A DNA stretch of 64,000 bases. Source: Pseudomonas viridiflava (GTDB lineage: Bacteria; Pseudomonadota; Gammaproteobacteria; Pseudomonadales; Pseudomonadaceae). Position numbers and translations under genes: made by a program. Under the pieces are notes generated by a model. It was given only the letters and a program-made list of their open reading frames with translations, was not told the DNA's origin and searched no databases. The stretch spans positions 1 to 64,000 of the forward strand of contig UVIF01000024.1 in the NCBI GenBank assembly GCA_900596015.1, given 5' to 3'. Within the stretch, counting starts at the first letter, position 1. Each line of letters begins with the position of its first letter. Below, piece by piece: positions 19,301-26,641 of the stretch.

Positions 19301-19387
19301 GCTGGCGCTGAGTAGGTCGGCTGCGGTGTCGGGAACGTCGCCTGCACTTTCAAGTGTGGACGTGACAGGGGGCTGGATGGTGCTCAT
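16331..19387 (-). CDS. Large toxin with C-terminal DXD glycosyltransferase domain, copy 2
   Basis: The start is ATG 19387 (1,018 aa; GAGG nine bases upstream). A 151-codon Arg/Pro-rich extension overlapping the kinase gene is rejected. The layout is as in copy 1. The N-terminal domain has GWEHHGKPLQSMTLVELVM and NEHNEVRLDPRKVL. A hydrophobic block (IGWPVAALSIAAGLVEVGLY) lies near residues 385-425, and an Asp/Glu/Ser-rich linker spans about 460-530. A glycosyltransferase domain carries HYLWIGHELP and the DXD pair at 851-853 (TDVDNTF). The C-terminal 280 residues are strikingly similar to copy 1, including the identical TGPQVLDDVLRETRPDYYD. The acidic linker is not conserved. The first gene of the toxin set, it lies directly downstream of the LPS kinase genes. 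Host glycosylation is inferred. Confidence 0.85.
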   Translation of the reverse strand: MSTIQPPVTSTLESAGDVPDTAADLLSASTIYWQTRLGQLVEQYPDLEGAAFTAAQYLLVQLGEFDHDPYEVYWHWFDSANTSPRTYTGWEHHGKPLQSMTLVELVMRRFNLEQQRNPDLLAQMGGFYTGDAHAAHYNEHNEVRLDPRKVLQHFWDVDFANQYLSRLRGFWINQESAYRTVSKISMLCSATLQCQRGDMAVEDFLEVYAAVANDPSSPFSPEKLYGDNVSSSTTVVRALDVEGMVSHDVLRFCTAQGREILYCAMQHPSFVTVKNAEALYQWVQSHLATADSRQRFGVQFVRAEHNNKAEWATLQWHLSHIAKTPWAARESRLNVLNTKLDGYTFNFLVDSLKADMEQDAKYLLMSNSRLEKGLWIGYLESFLKLYGGLSLIGWPVAALSIAAGLVEVGLYADKAINALDEKERTEAVRGAIIQALNLILTLPLLSDANLLSEYDEFDIDTSAPLDVDGEVLLPDEEDLDSGDDIDDSTLSSNQDEVSETDSDSGELGSDSDQDDAPQAQALRNAKDLAAWRPAIIRDTGFKLHRYGPLAGLYVRQGFETYARLHSTLYRVRFVHALKQWAVVDPLNPYGLHSYIPITLHGNIWRAASRITLSATDDVETTRLWNLATSDPAIGLQPPANTINIQVPLDDVEKIMDRYMVRIPERGHLLAMYDVEERTWRANHLGNTAYLWRTPEGEWRSGDRVQWLQGSKASPAPQTLKTITLPPLPALSNLAKAIPKVLHYLWIGHELPSQALLDNLLINDVRMQGYRTIIHADMDTPQLLHRLTRQFAGKANFEVKPLADEAFFQALHAGPSGAQYDALRSGVAKNYAAASDLLRYPLLDTYGGIYTDVDNTFMAVLDNVDLPAGSSDLLLDDAVVHSDVQYRGYNSHVLGSHPNNPVLKAVMRSMAQRYKARADFYTQPRPFLDQAKTPAQINEFWSYVRTTFDMTGPQVLDDVLRETRPDYYDLALRPDLRQSMGISSQEYELRLLARMQHYFPFANKAEIKVGNLHSWKSTR

Positions 19388-19491
19388 GGTAGTCGCCTCG
19401 TGGATGGGAGACCACGAGGTTAGGGCTGTGCGAGCACGGTCGGGGCGTGCATGGATAGCACCGCCACAGAGCGCGGATACCGCCTGAACTC

Positions 19492-20922
19492 TCAGCCCAG
19501 GCGTTGTTCCAGCAGTGTGCGCAAGGCACTGTTCACCGGCCAGTTGCGCAACAGCCGCTCGCGGTCGCGGGCATGGGCGGCGGCAAAGCTGGCATCGCTG
19601 CCGTGCTGCTGCATGGCGTCCAGATCGATCAGGGCCCAGCGGCCGTTGTGCCAGAACAGGTTGTGGCCCTTGAGGTCGCCGTGGCTGATGCGCTCGCGGG
19701 TCAAGTCGGCGATCAGCTGGTCCAGGGCCTGCAACTGGGCTTCGGGGACGTCGCCGGTGTCGACATGAGGGGCGAAGGCTTCGATCAGGTCCGGGCCGTT
19801 CAGGTGCTCGGTGACCAGATAGGCCTCGCGGCGCAACCACAACGTGCGCTTCTCAAGCACGGCCAACGGCTTGGGCGTGGCGATGCCGAGGAACAGCAAT
19901 CGGTTGCCCTCGACCCAGGAATGCCAGGCACGGCTCGGGCGCCAGAAGCGCTTGGCCCAGTGCAGCAGGTTCTTGATGTTGTAGCGCTTGATCAGCAGGT
20001 CGCGGCCTTGGGTGTGGACACGGCCGACCGTGGCGGCGCCGCCGGTCTTGTAGATATGACCCTGTTCGAGCAGGGCATCGGCATCGCGCAACACTGGCAG
20101 CAGGGCCGCCTCTTCTTCGCGGCGAATGGCGCGCAGGCTGGAGGCGCTGTCCTGCACGCTGAACAGGCTGCAGTCGCGGCCCACTTTGCTGAGGTAGTCC
20201 TTCAGGCGCCAGGCGCGCACCTTGTCGATCTGCTTTTGCAGTGCTTCCATGGGCAGGCCGTGTTCGCCGTTGGCCAGCAGGTAATACACCAGCAGCTCTT
20301 CGGTGAAGGGCTCGAGGTGCTTGGGCAGCTGGGCGAAGAACACGCCAAGGTTTTCCAGGACCTTCTGCCGTGACAGCGGCTTGCCGACCTGTTCGGCCTG
20401 AATGCCGGCGCCGTCGATGAGGAACACCTGGCCGTTGTGGCGCAGCAGGTTGTCCAGGTGCAGGTCTTGTTGCCACAGGCCTTTGCCGTGCATCTGGCCG
20501 ATGACACCGAGGGCTTCGCTGAGCACCACGGTTTGTTCGTCGGCCAGAGGTGGCAGGGTTTCCACGCGGGCCCATTCGTCGGCCAGGCTGTGGGCGTTTT
20601 CCAGGTACTCGAACAGCAGCCAGCCACCCTCGCCTTCCTGCAGGCCATCGGCGAGCAGTTGGGGGGTGGTCAGGCGTTGTTCGGCAAGCAGGCGCACGCC
20701 TTCCAGTTCGCGCTGGAAATGGCGGGCGGCCTTGCTGCCGACCAGCAGTTTGGCGAGCACGGTGCGGCCACGCCAGATACCGGCGCCAACGTAGCGCTGG
20801 CCGGGCAGCACACGCAGCAGGGTCAGCAGTTGCAACTCGGCAGGGCCGGCGGCATCGGCCAGCGTGATGCTCAGGGGCAACGCGGGGGTGCGGCCGGCTT
20901 GGGTCAGTTCAGACAGGCGCAT
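19492..20922 (-). CDS. LPS core biosynthesis kinase-like protein (PA5006 type)
   Basis: This 476-aa protein has two kinase-like halves. An N-terminal half carries LWQQDLHLDNLL (catalytic-loop-like) and FLIDGAGI (DFG-like). The C-terminal half has ISHGDLKGHNLFW and ALIDLDAMQ. The length and place after three shorter kinases match the Pseudomonas gene known from P. aeruginosa as PA5006. The likely role is phosphorylation or assembly of LPS core heptose, in the cytoplasm; the exact substrate is not known. The start ATG overlaps the preceding stop (ATGA), showing translational coupling. It is the last gene of the LPS operon here; the toxin island follows 104 bp downstream. Confidence 0.8.
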   Translation of the reverse strand: MRLSELTQAGRTPALPLSITLADAAGPAELQLLTLLRVLPGQRYVGAGIWRGRTVLAKLLVGSKAARHFQRELEGVRLLAEQRLTTPQLLADGLQEGEGGWLLFEYLENAHSLADEWARVETLPPLADEQTVVLSEALGVIGQMHGKGLWQQDLHLDNLLRHNGQVFLIDGAGIQAEQVGKPLSRQKVLENLGVFFAQLPKHLEPFTEELLVYYLLANGEHGLPMEALQKQIDKVRAWRLKDYLSKVGRDCSLFSVQDSASSLRAIRREEEAALLPVLRDADALLEQGHIYKTGGAATVGRVHTQGRDLLIKRYNIKNLLHWAKRFWRPSRAWHSWVEGNRLLFLGIATPKPLAVLEKRTLWLRREAYLVTEHLNGPDLIEAFAPHVDTGDVPEAQLQALDQLIADLTRERISHGDLKGHNLFWHNGRWALIDLDAMQQHGSDASFAAAHARDRERLLRNWPVNSALRTLLEQRLG

Positions 20923-21674
20923 CAGCGGCCTTCCTTGTGGTTGCGACGGCGGCTCAAACGTTGAAGCCAGGCATCGACCAGAGGGCTGGCTTCGGGCTGG
21001 GCCAGATACGCGGCGAGCAAAACGCGAATGTCGGCGGCCTGCCAGCGCGGTGCCCGGCGCAGCAATGGTTCGAGGTCCTTGGCGCGGTCGCGCTGGCCGA
21101 ACAGCAATGGCCGAGTCTTTTCCAGGTCGATCAATTGCGCCTGATACCCGCTCGCCGTCGCGCGCAGGAAGATGTGCTTGGGGTAGAAGCAGCCATGCAC
21201 CTGCCCCGCCGAATGCAGAATGCGGCCCAGCTCACCACACGCCACCAGCACCGCGCGGCGCTCTTCGGGAGCCAGAGTGGGCCACTGCTGCAGCACCGCT
21301 TCAAGGTCGGACCAGCCGTCCAGCGCTCGGGTCATGAGCATGGCACGGGTTTCACCCTGAACCTGGCGCTGACCGTAGAACACCGCCTGCAACGCCGGGA
21401 TGCCCTGCTTGCGATAGCGGCTGATGTTGCGAAACTCGCGGGCGAAGGTTGGCTCGCCGAAGGGCCGGGCCAGGGTGCGGGTCAAATAGTTGCTCTGCCG
21501 CTTGAGGTAGAAACCGCGGCCTTCCAGGTCCAGGCGATACACACTGCTCCAGCCGCCACGGCCGGTGTTGGGTTCGTCCACGGCGTCCAGTTGCAGGTTC
21601 CACAGTGCATCGAATGTGGCCAGCCCGTGGCGCTCCAGCAAGGCGCGCTCCTCGCTGGCGATGAAGTCGCTCAT
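20922..21674 (-). CDS. LPS core kinase, WaaP/InaA-like family (PA5007 type)
   Basis: The start is chosen at ATG 21674 (MSDFIASEERALL, 250 aa), which overlaps the upstream stop as ATGA; an upstream extension in the same frame lies wholly inside the previous gene. Kinase features are GGWSSVYRLDL with FYLKRQ (ATP-site lysine), ILHSAGQVHGCFYPKHIFL as the catalytic loop and LIDLEKTR in place of the DFG segment. Length matches the second of the small kinases after waaP in Pseudomonas. It probably adds phosphate to the heptose region of the LPS core; the site is not assigned here. Confidence 0.8.
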   Translation of the reverse strand: MSDFIASEERALLERHGLATFDALWNLQLDAVDEPNTGRGGWSSVYRLDLEGRGFYLKRQSNYLTRTLARPFGEPTFAREFRNISRYRKQGIPALQAVFYGQRQVQGETRAMLMTRALDGWSDLEAVLQQWPTLAPEERRAVLVACGELGRILHSAGQVHGCFYPKHIFLRATASGYQAQLIDLEKTRPLLFGQRDRAKDLEPLLRRAPRWQAADIRVLLAAYLAQPEASPLVDAWLQRLSRRRNHKEGR

Positions 21675-22405
21675 TCGCGGCCCTCGAAGAATTTGACGAT
21701 CTTGCGCACACGCAGCTTGTCCGAGGCATTGAGCTTTTCGCGGCGGCGGTACTGCAGGTAGAAGCGCAGGCGCTGGGTGTTGGACAGTTCGCTCTTGCCC
21801 AGTTTGTCCAGGCAGGCGAGGTCCTTGATGATGCGATAGCGCAGCATGAAGCTGCGCCAGAAAGCACCATTGGGACAGTCGATGAAGTACAGCACGTCCT
21901 TGTCGTCCACCAGCAGATTGCGCCACTTCAGATCGTTGTGGGTGAAGTGGTTGTCGTGCAGCGTGCGCGTGTGTTGCGCCAGTTGCCGACTGATGTGGTC
22001 GACCCAGGCCCGGTTGCGCAACCGTGGATCACCGCTCAGCGCAAGGTGGTGCAGATCTTGGGTGTTGGCCAGTTCGCGAGTGATCAGCGCCCCGCGGTCA
22101 TAGCTGGCGCCATTGCGTTCCAGGCCCCAGGCCACCACTTCGGCAGTGGGAATGCCCCACTTGGCGAAGCGCTTGAGGTTCTGCCATTCGGCCTTCACCC
22201 GTGGCTTGCCCAGATGCGCGCGCAGGCCCTTGCCGGCACCCACGTAGCGTTTGACGTAATAGTTGACCCCGCCGCGCTGCACGCGAATCACCTCGGACAA
22301 CGGGTCGCGGGTCAGGCGCTCGCCGGTGAGGGCGAACACGCTGTCCAGGCTGCCGAAGTCGGCCTGCAGGTGCTCGTAGCCCGCTTCCAGATTCCAGCCC
22401 GCCAT
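21671..22405 (-). CDS. LPS core heptose kinase-like protein (PA5008 type)
   Basis: This 244-aa protein has a Kdo/WaaP-type kinase fold: VNYYVKRYVG (ATP-binding lysine), HDNHFTHNDLKWRNLLV (catalytic HND loop) and YFIDCPNGAFW (metal-binding IDC replacing DFG). It sits directly after waaP, overlapping its stop by one base, and has the length of its P. aeruginosa counterpart. The expected role is phosphorylation of inner-core heptose on the cytoplasmic face before export. Confidence 0.85.
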   Translation of the reverse strand: MAGWNLEAGYEHLQADFGSLDSVFALTGERLTRDPLSEVIRVQRGGVNYYVKRYVGAGKGLRAHLGKPRVKAEWQNLKRFAKWGIPTAEVVAWGLERNGASYDRGALITRELANTQDLHHLALSGDPRLRNRAWVDHISRQLAQHTRTLHDNHFTHNDLKWRNLLVDDKDVLYFIDCPNGAFWRSFMLRYRIIKDLACLDKLGKSELSNTQRLRFYLQYRRREKLNASDKLRVRKIVKFFEGRE

Positions 22406-23211
22406 CAGAGAGCATCCCCGTAGCGCAATTTGCGGTCGTACAGCTTATTCGCCTTGCCGTCGAGCCAGCCGAGCAGCACCGCTTCTTCCTTGAGCACGCG
22501 GCGCAGGGGCTGCTGGAAATAGTCGCGCAGGAAGCGCAGCTTGTCGCGGCGCGTCAGGCCGATGTCCAGCGCCGAGAAATACAGCGCGGCGAGGTCCTTG
22601 TCGCGCCAGCGGCGAGTGATGCGCGGACGTACCTGGGCGCGGTGCAGATCGATCACCGAGAGCTTGAAATCGTCGGCCTTGACCGGCTTGTCGGTGTGCA
22701 GCAGAAAGTGGCAGATGTAGCAGTCGCGGTGATTCACGCCGGCGCGGTGCATCATGCCGACCAAGCGCGCCACCTCGGCGATCAGCGCGCGCTTGAGCGC
22801 CGGTTGCGGCGGCTGCTTGGCCCAATTCAGGCTCAGCACTTCCAGGTCGATGGTCGGCGCCAGCTCTTGGGTGATGATGAACGAGTGCTGATCGGCCGGG
22901 TTGCTGCCGCGCTCGCCGTAGGCCACCGCCGTCATGCTCGGTACACCGGCTTCGCGCAGGCGCTGGATGGCCTTCCATTCCTGGCCGGCGCCAAGCACAG
23001 GGAGCTTGGCGGTGAGCAGGTTCTTGGCAATTTCCGCCCAGCCGACGCCACGGTGGATCTTGACGAAATAACCTTTGCCGTCGACTTCGGTGCGCAGCGT
23101 GCGACGTGCTTCGAGTTCGCGGAACACTTCGCCTTGCAGCGCTTCGACGGCCACGAATGGATCGCGCCCGGCCCACAGCGTCTTGAACGGCTCGTCGAGT
23201 GTAAGCTTCAT
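22405..23211 (-). CDS. waaP: LPS core heptose(I) kinase WaaP (RfaP)
   Basis: The start is ATG 23211 (MKLTLDEPFKTLWAG, 268 aa), overlapping the waaG stop by four bases. WaaP transfers phosphate from ATP to heptose I of the inner core, a step that P. aeruginosa needs for viability and an intact outer membrane. Features include GKGYFVKIHRG with the ATP-site lysine, the catalytic loop HRDCYICHFLL near residue 159 and LSVIDLHRAQVRP as the metal-binding segment. The family's usual length is 268 aa. It is the fourth gene of waaF-waaC-waaG-waaP. Confidence 0.95.
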   Translation of the reverse strand: MKLTLDEPFKTLWAGRDPFVAVEALQGEVFRELEARRTLRTEVDGKGYFVKIHRGVGWAEIAKNLLTAKLPVLGAGQEWKAIQRLREAGVPSMTAVAYGERGSNPADQHSFIITQELAPTIDLEVLSLNWAKQPPQPALKRALIAEVARLVGMMHRAGVNHRDCYICHFLLHTDKPVKADDFKLSVIDLHRAQVRPRITRRWRDKDLAALYFSALDIGLTRRDKLRFLRDYFQQPLRRVLKEEAVLLGWLDGKANKLYDRKLRYGDAL

Positions 23212-24329
23212 GGTCGCGCCTCCAGAATAACGTCGGCGGCATGCTCGGGCATGCTGTAGATGTCGGCGCTGTCGGCGAACGCCAGGCCATTGGCCGACCA
23301 GGTCGCGCGGGCGCCGTCGTCTTCGAGCATGCGCTGCAGGTAGCGGTTGAGTTCTTCCTGCTCGAAAGGCTCGCTGAGCACCAGCCCGGCATCGGCCTGG
23401 GCAATGTAATGGGCATAGCCGCACACCGCCGAGACCAGCACCGGCAAGCCAGCCACCACCGCTTCGAGCAGCACCGTGCCGGTGTTCTCGTTGTAGGCGG
23501 GGTGAATCAGCACATCGGCGCCGAGCAGGAAGCGCGGAATGTCACTGCGGCCCTTGAGGAACTGCACCCGGTCGCCCAGGCCGAGCGCTGCGCTCTGCAC
23601 CTGGAACAGCTTGGGGTCGTCCTGGCCGATGACCATCAGCCGCACGCGCTTGCGCAGCGCCGCTGGCAAGGCTGCCATGGCCTTGAGGCTGCGGTCCACG
23701 CCCTTGGTCTTGAAGCCGGAGCCGATCTGCACCAGCAGCAGCTCGTCGTCCTCGAGCATGAATTCGCCACGGAACTCGGCGCGAATCAACGCAGCGTCCG
23801 GCGGCGCACGACGGTCGTGGGCAATGCCTGGCGGCAGCAGGTGAAAGCGTGCCAGCGGGGTGTCGTAATGCTTGATGAACAGCGGTTGCTGGACCTCGGA
23901 AATCATCAGGATTTCGGTCTTGGCATCGCGGCCGAACACGGCCCGCTCGTAGTCGGCGAAATGCTTGTAGCGCCCCCAGTAGCGGTACAGCGAGTGACGC
24001 AGGTTCTGCGCCTTGTCTTCGTAGCAGCCGTCGGCCGCGTAGTAGACGTCCAGCCCAGGCATCTTGTTGAAGCCGATCAGGCGATCGACCGGGCGCTTGG
24101 CCAGGTCGGCCTGCATCCAGCTCAGCAGCTTCTCGTTGCGCCGGTGGTTGAAGAACGCCTTGACCGGCGCAACGTGGACCTCGAAACCTTCGGGCACCTC
24201 GCCTTCCCAGATCAGCGTATAGACGCGGATGCTGTGGCCACGGCGCTGGCACTCAAGGGCGATGCGCATGAAATCGCGCTGCAGGCCACCGAAGGGAAAA
24301 TACTTGTAGAGCACGAATGCCAGTTGCAT
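23208..24329 (-). CDS. waaG: UDP-glucose:(heptosyl)LPS alpha-1,3-glucosyltransferase WaaG
   Basis: The start is ATG 24329 (MQLAFVLYKYFPFGGLQRD, 373 aa), sharing a base with the waaC stop (TGATG). It is a GT4-family, GT-B fold glycosyltransferase that adds the first hexose to heptose II of the LPS core; in Pseudomonas the sugar is a galactosamine rather than glucose. The N-terminal glycine loop FGGLQRD is followed by QIGSGFKTKGVDR and the nucleotide-sugar motif ENTGTVLLEAVVAGLPVLVS with the conserved E-x7-E spacing. An extended upstream frame lies inside waaC and is rejected. Confidence 0.95.
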   Translation of the reverse strand: MQLAFVLYKYFPFGGLQRDFMRIALECQRRGHSIRVYTLIWEGEVPEGFEVHVAPVKAFFNHRRNEKLLSWMQADLAKRPVDRLIGFNKMPGLDVYYAADGCYEDKAQNLRHSLYRYWGRYKHFADYERAVFGRDAKTEILMISEVQQPLFIKHYDTPLARFHLLPPGIAHDRRAPPDAALIRAEFRGEFMLEDDELLLVQIGSGFKTKGVDRSLKAMAALPAALRKRVRLMVIGQDDPKLFQVQSAALGLGDRVQFLKGRSDIPRFLLGADVLIHPAYNENTGTVLLEAVVAGLPVLVSAVCGYAHYIAQADAGLVLSEPFEQEELNRYLQRMLEDDGARATWSANGLAFADSADIYSMPEHAADVILEARP

Positions 24330-25393
24330 CAGCGGAGATCCTCGGCCAGTAACACGGTGCTCAGTCGGCTTGCCACGCGCTCGGGGTCGAGCCTTGTGAA
24401 ACACAGCGGCCACTCGCGTTTGAGATCGAACCGACGCTGGTCTTCCGGCGTCGGCTGGTAGGTACAGGTTTTCTGCAGGCACGGCGCGCAGGGGGGGAAG
24501 TCGCTGGCCAGGTGGATCTGGCCGCGACCGTAGGCACCGGTCAGGCCAACGTTGGTCGGGCCGAACAGGGAAATGGTCGGCACGTCGAGGGCGGCGGCCA
24601 GGTGGCCAAGGCCAGTGTCGACCGCCACGCAGGCGCGCGCTTCGGCCAGGGTCTGCGCCATCCCGGCCAGGTTCAACCGAGGCAGCACCACGCAGTTCTT
24701 CAGGCCCGCGGCAATGCGCTGAGCGCGCGCCTGTTCGGCTTCATTGCCCCACGGCAAACGCACCTGAATGTGGGCATGCCCCAGGCGTTCGGCCAGCTCG
24801 CGCCAGTAGGCTTCCGGCCAGTGCTTGGTGTCCCAGGTGGTGCCGTGCAGGAACACCACGAACGCCGGGCCGGGAATCAAGTCGCGCCATTGCAGGCGAT
24901 TGAGGCCGTAGTCGCCGGTGCCTTCGGGCAGGTCGTAGCCCAGTGCCAGGGCGAACAGCTGGCGCACGCGTTCGACCGCGTGCTGGCCACGCGCGACGGC
25001 CAAACGCCGATGATAGAAACGGCTGGCCAGGCTTTCGCGCGCAGAGCCCTTGTCGAGGCCGACCACCGGAGCCTTGACCAGACGCGTCAGCCAGGCACTC
25101 TTGAGCAGCCCCTGGGCGTCGATCACCAGGTCGTAACGGTTGGCGCGCAGGCGCTGGCGCAGCTGCTTGAATTCGCCGCTCTTGTAGGTTTGCCAGAGGT
25201 TCTTGCGCCAGCGGCGTATGGCCACCGGAATGACCGTGTCCACGGCCGGATGCCATTTCGGGATCTCGGCGAAGCCCTCCTCCACCACCCAGTCGAAACG
25301 AATGCCCGGCACGGCCCGCGCCGCATCGGTCAGCGCCGGAAGGGTATGAATGACGTCGCCCATGGACGAGGTCTTGATCAGCAGTACCCGCAA
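24329..25393 (-). CDS. waaC: LPS heptosyltransferase I WaaC
   Basis: This 354-aa GT9 enzyme adds the first L,D-heptose to Kdo2-lipid A. The start codon is TTG at 25393 (TTG CGG GTA CTG, giving MRVLLIKTSSMGDVIHTLPA), one base after the waaF stop. The nearby ATG (25398-25396) is in another frame and leads only into a short frame. Motifs: KTSSMGDVIHTLPAL at the acceptor site, VVFLHGTTWDTKHWPEAYW and VDTGLGHLAAALDVPTISLFGPT at the ADP-heptose site. Confidence 0.95.
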   Translation of the reverse strand: MRVLLIKTSSMGDVIHTLPALTDAARAVPGIRFDWVVEEGFAEIPKWHPAVDTVIPVAIRRWRKNLWQTYKSGEFKQLRQRLRANRYDLVIDAQGLLKSAWLTRLVKAPVVGLDKGSARESLASRFYHRRLAVARGQHAVERVRQLFALALGYDLPEGTGDYGLNRLQWRDLIPGPAFVVFLHGTTWDTKHWPEAYWRELAERLGHAHIQVRLPWGNEAEQARAQRIAAGLKNCVVLPRLNLAGMAQTLAEARACVAVDTGLGHLAAALDVPTISLFGPTNVGLTGAYGRGQIHLASDFPPCAPCLQKTCTYQPTPEDQRRFDLKREWPLCFTRLDPERVASRLSTVLLAEDLR

Positions 25394-25394
25394 T

Positions 25395-26444
25395 TCATTC
25401 CGCCTTGACTGTCAGTTCGACCGTGGCCGGCCCTTCCACCTGCTGCAATGCATCGGCAACCCGCTGGGGTTCCAGCAGGCGCAGGCAATTGTAGTGGCCG
25501 AAGCGGCAGGTGCGGTCGAAGCACGGGCTGCAATCCAGACCCAGGCGCACCACTTCGACCTTTTCTGCCAGGGGTGGCGTGAAGCCGGGCGAGGTCGAGC
25601 CGTACACGGCCACCAGCGGCCGGTTGAGGGCGGCGGCCACGTGCATCAGGCCCGAATCGTTGGACACCACGGCGTCGGCGCACGACATCAGGTCGATGGC
25701 CTCGGCCAGCGCGGTTTCCCCGGACAGGTTGTAGGCTTCCTCGCGCAGGCCGGGAATCAGCCGCTCGCGGATGGCCTCGCCCACCGGGAAGTCTTTCTTG
25801 GAGCCGAACAGCCAGACCTGCCAGCCTTCACGGATCTTGATTTCGGCCACTTCGGCGTAGTGCTCGGACGGCCAGCGCTTGGCTTCGCCGAACTCGGCGC
25901 CGGGGCACAGGGCAAGCACCGGGCGATCCAGGGCCAGGCCGAACTTGGCCAGGGCAGCGTCGCGGCTGGCCGGGTCGATGCGCAGCTCGGGGCGCGGATA
26001 GGGTTGCGGCAACAGGGCGCCGGGCTCGAAGGCCAGGGCCATGAAGCGTTCGATCATCAAGGGGTAGCGTTGCTTGTCCAGCGTGCGCACATCGTTTAGC
26101 AAGCCATAGCGAAATTCGCCGCGCCAGCCGGTGCGCTGGGGGATGCCGGCGAAGAACGGTACCAGCGCCGACTTCAGTGAGTTGGGCAACAGAATGGCCT
26201 GGTCGTACTGACCCTTGAGGCTTTTGCCGATGCGTCGGCGCGTGGCCAGTTCGAGCGCGCCGTGGCCGAGCGGAAAGCTCAAGGCCGCGCGCACTTCGGG
26301 CATGCGCTCCAGAATCGGGCGGCTCCATTCAGGCGCCAGCACGTCGATCAGGCAGTCGGGGTGCCGTTGCTTGAGGCTCTGGAACAGGGTCTGTGCCATT
26401 ACCATGTCACCGACCCAGCTGGGCCCAATGATCAGAATTCTCAT
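25395..26444 (-). CDS. waaF: LPS heptosyltransferase II WaaF
   Basis: This 349-aa GT9 enzyme adds the second heptose to the inner core. It starts MRILIIGPSWVGDMVMAQTL, with the acceptor-site loop. It has LALCPGAEFGEAKRWPSEHY at the nucleotide site and VSNDSGLMHVAAALNRP near the C-terminus, all typical of RfaF. It is the first gene of the waa operon. Upstream are two REP elements and then the end of glnE. In P. aeruginosa ilvE lies between glnE and waaF; here it does not. Confidence 0.95.
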   Translation of the reverse strand: MRILIIGPSWVGDMVMAQTLFQSLKQRHPDCLIDVLAPEWSRPILERMPEVRAALSFPLGHGALELATRRRIGKSLKGQYDQAILLPNSLKSALVPFFAGIPQRTGWRGEFRYGLLNDVRTLDKQRYPLMIERFMALAFEPGALLPQPYPRPELRIDPASRDAALAKFGLALDRPVLALCPGAEFGEAKRWPSEHYAEVAEIKIREGWQVWLFGSKKDFPVGEAIRERLIPGLREEAYNLSGETALAEAIDLMSCADAVVSNDSGLMHVAAALNRPLVAVYGSTSPGFTPPLAEKVEVVRLGLDCSPCFDRTCRFGHYNCLRLLEPQRVADALQQVEGPATVELTVKAE

Positions 26445-26502
26445 AGTTTTCCAGAACAGTCAGTCGGGTGGTGCTGGTTTCGCAGGTCGGGGTGTTCATG
26501 AG

Positions 26503-26623
26503 GGCCTCTTCGCGGGCAGAGCCCGCTCCCACAATAGAGCCTGCTCCCACAGTTGACCCCATGTGGCGCGGGCTATGGTGGGAGCGGGGCGGGCGGCTGA
26601 GCCCTCTGCCCGCGAAGAGGCCC
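26503..26623. repeat. REP element pair between waaF and glnE
   Basis: Two inverted copies lie at about 26503-26534 (CTTCGCGGGCAGAGCCCGCT) and about 26577-26623 (reverse orientation with the extended GGCGGGCGGCTGAGCC loop). A third partial copy (CTGCTCCCACAG) lies between them. The pair can form a larger hairpin. Confidence 0.9.
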
Positions 26624-26641
26624 GCACAGGCATCATCGAAT

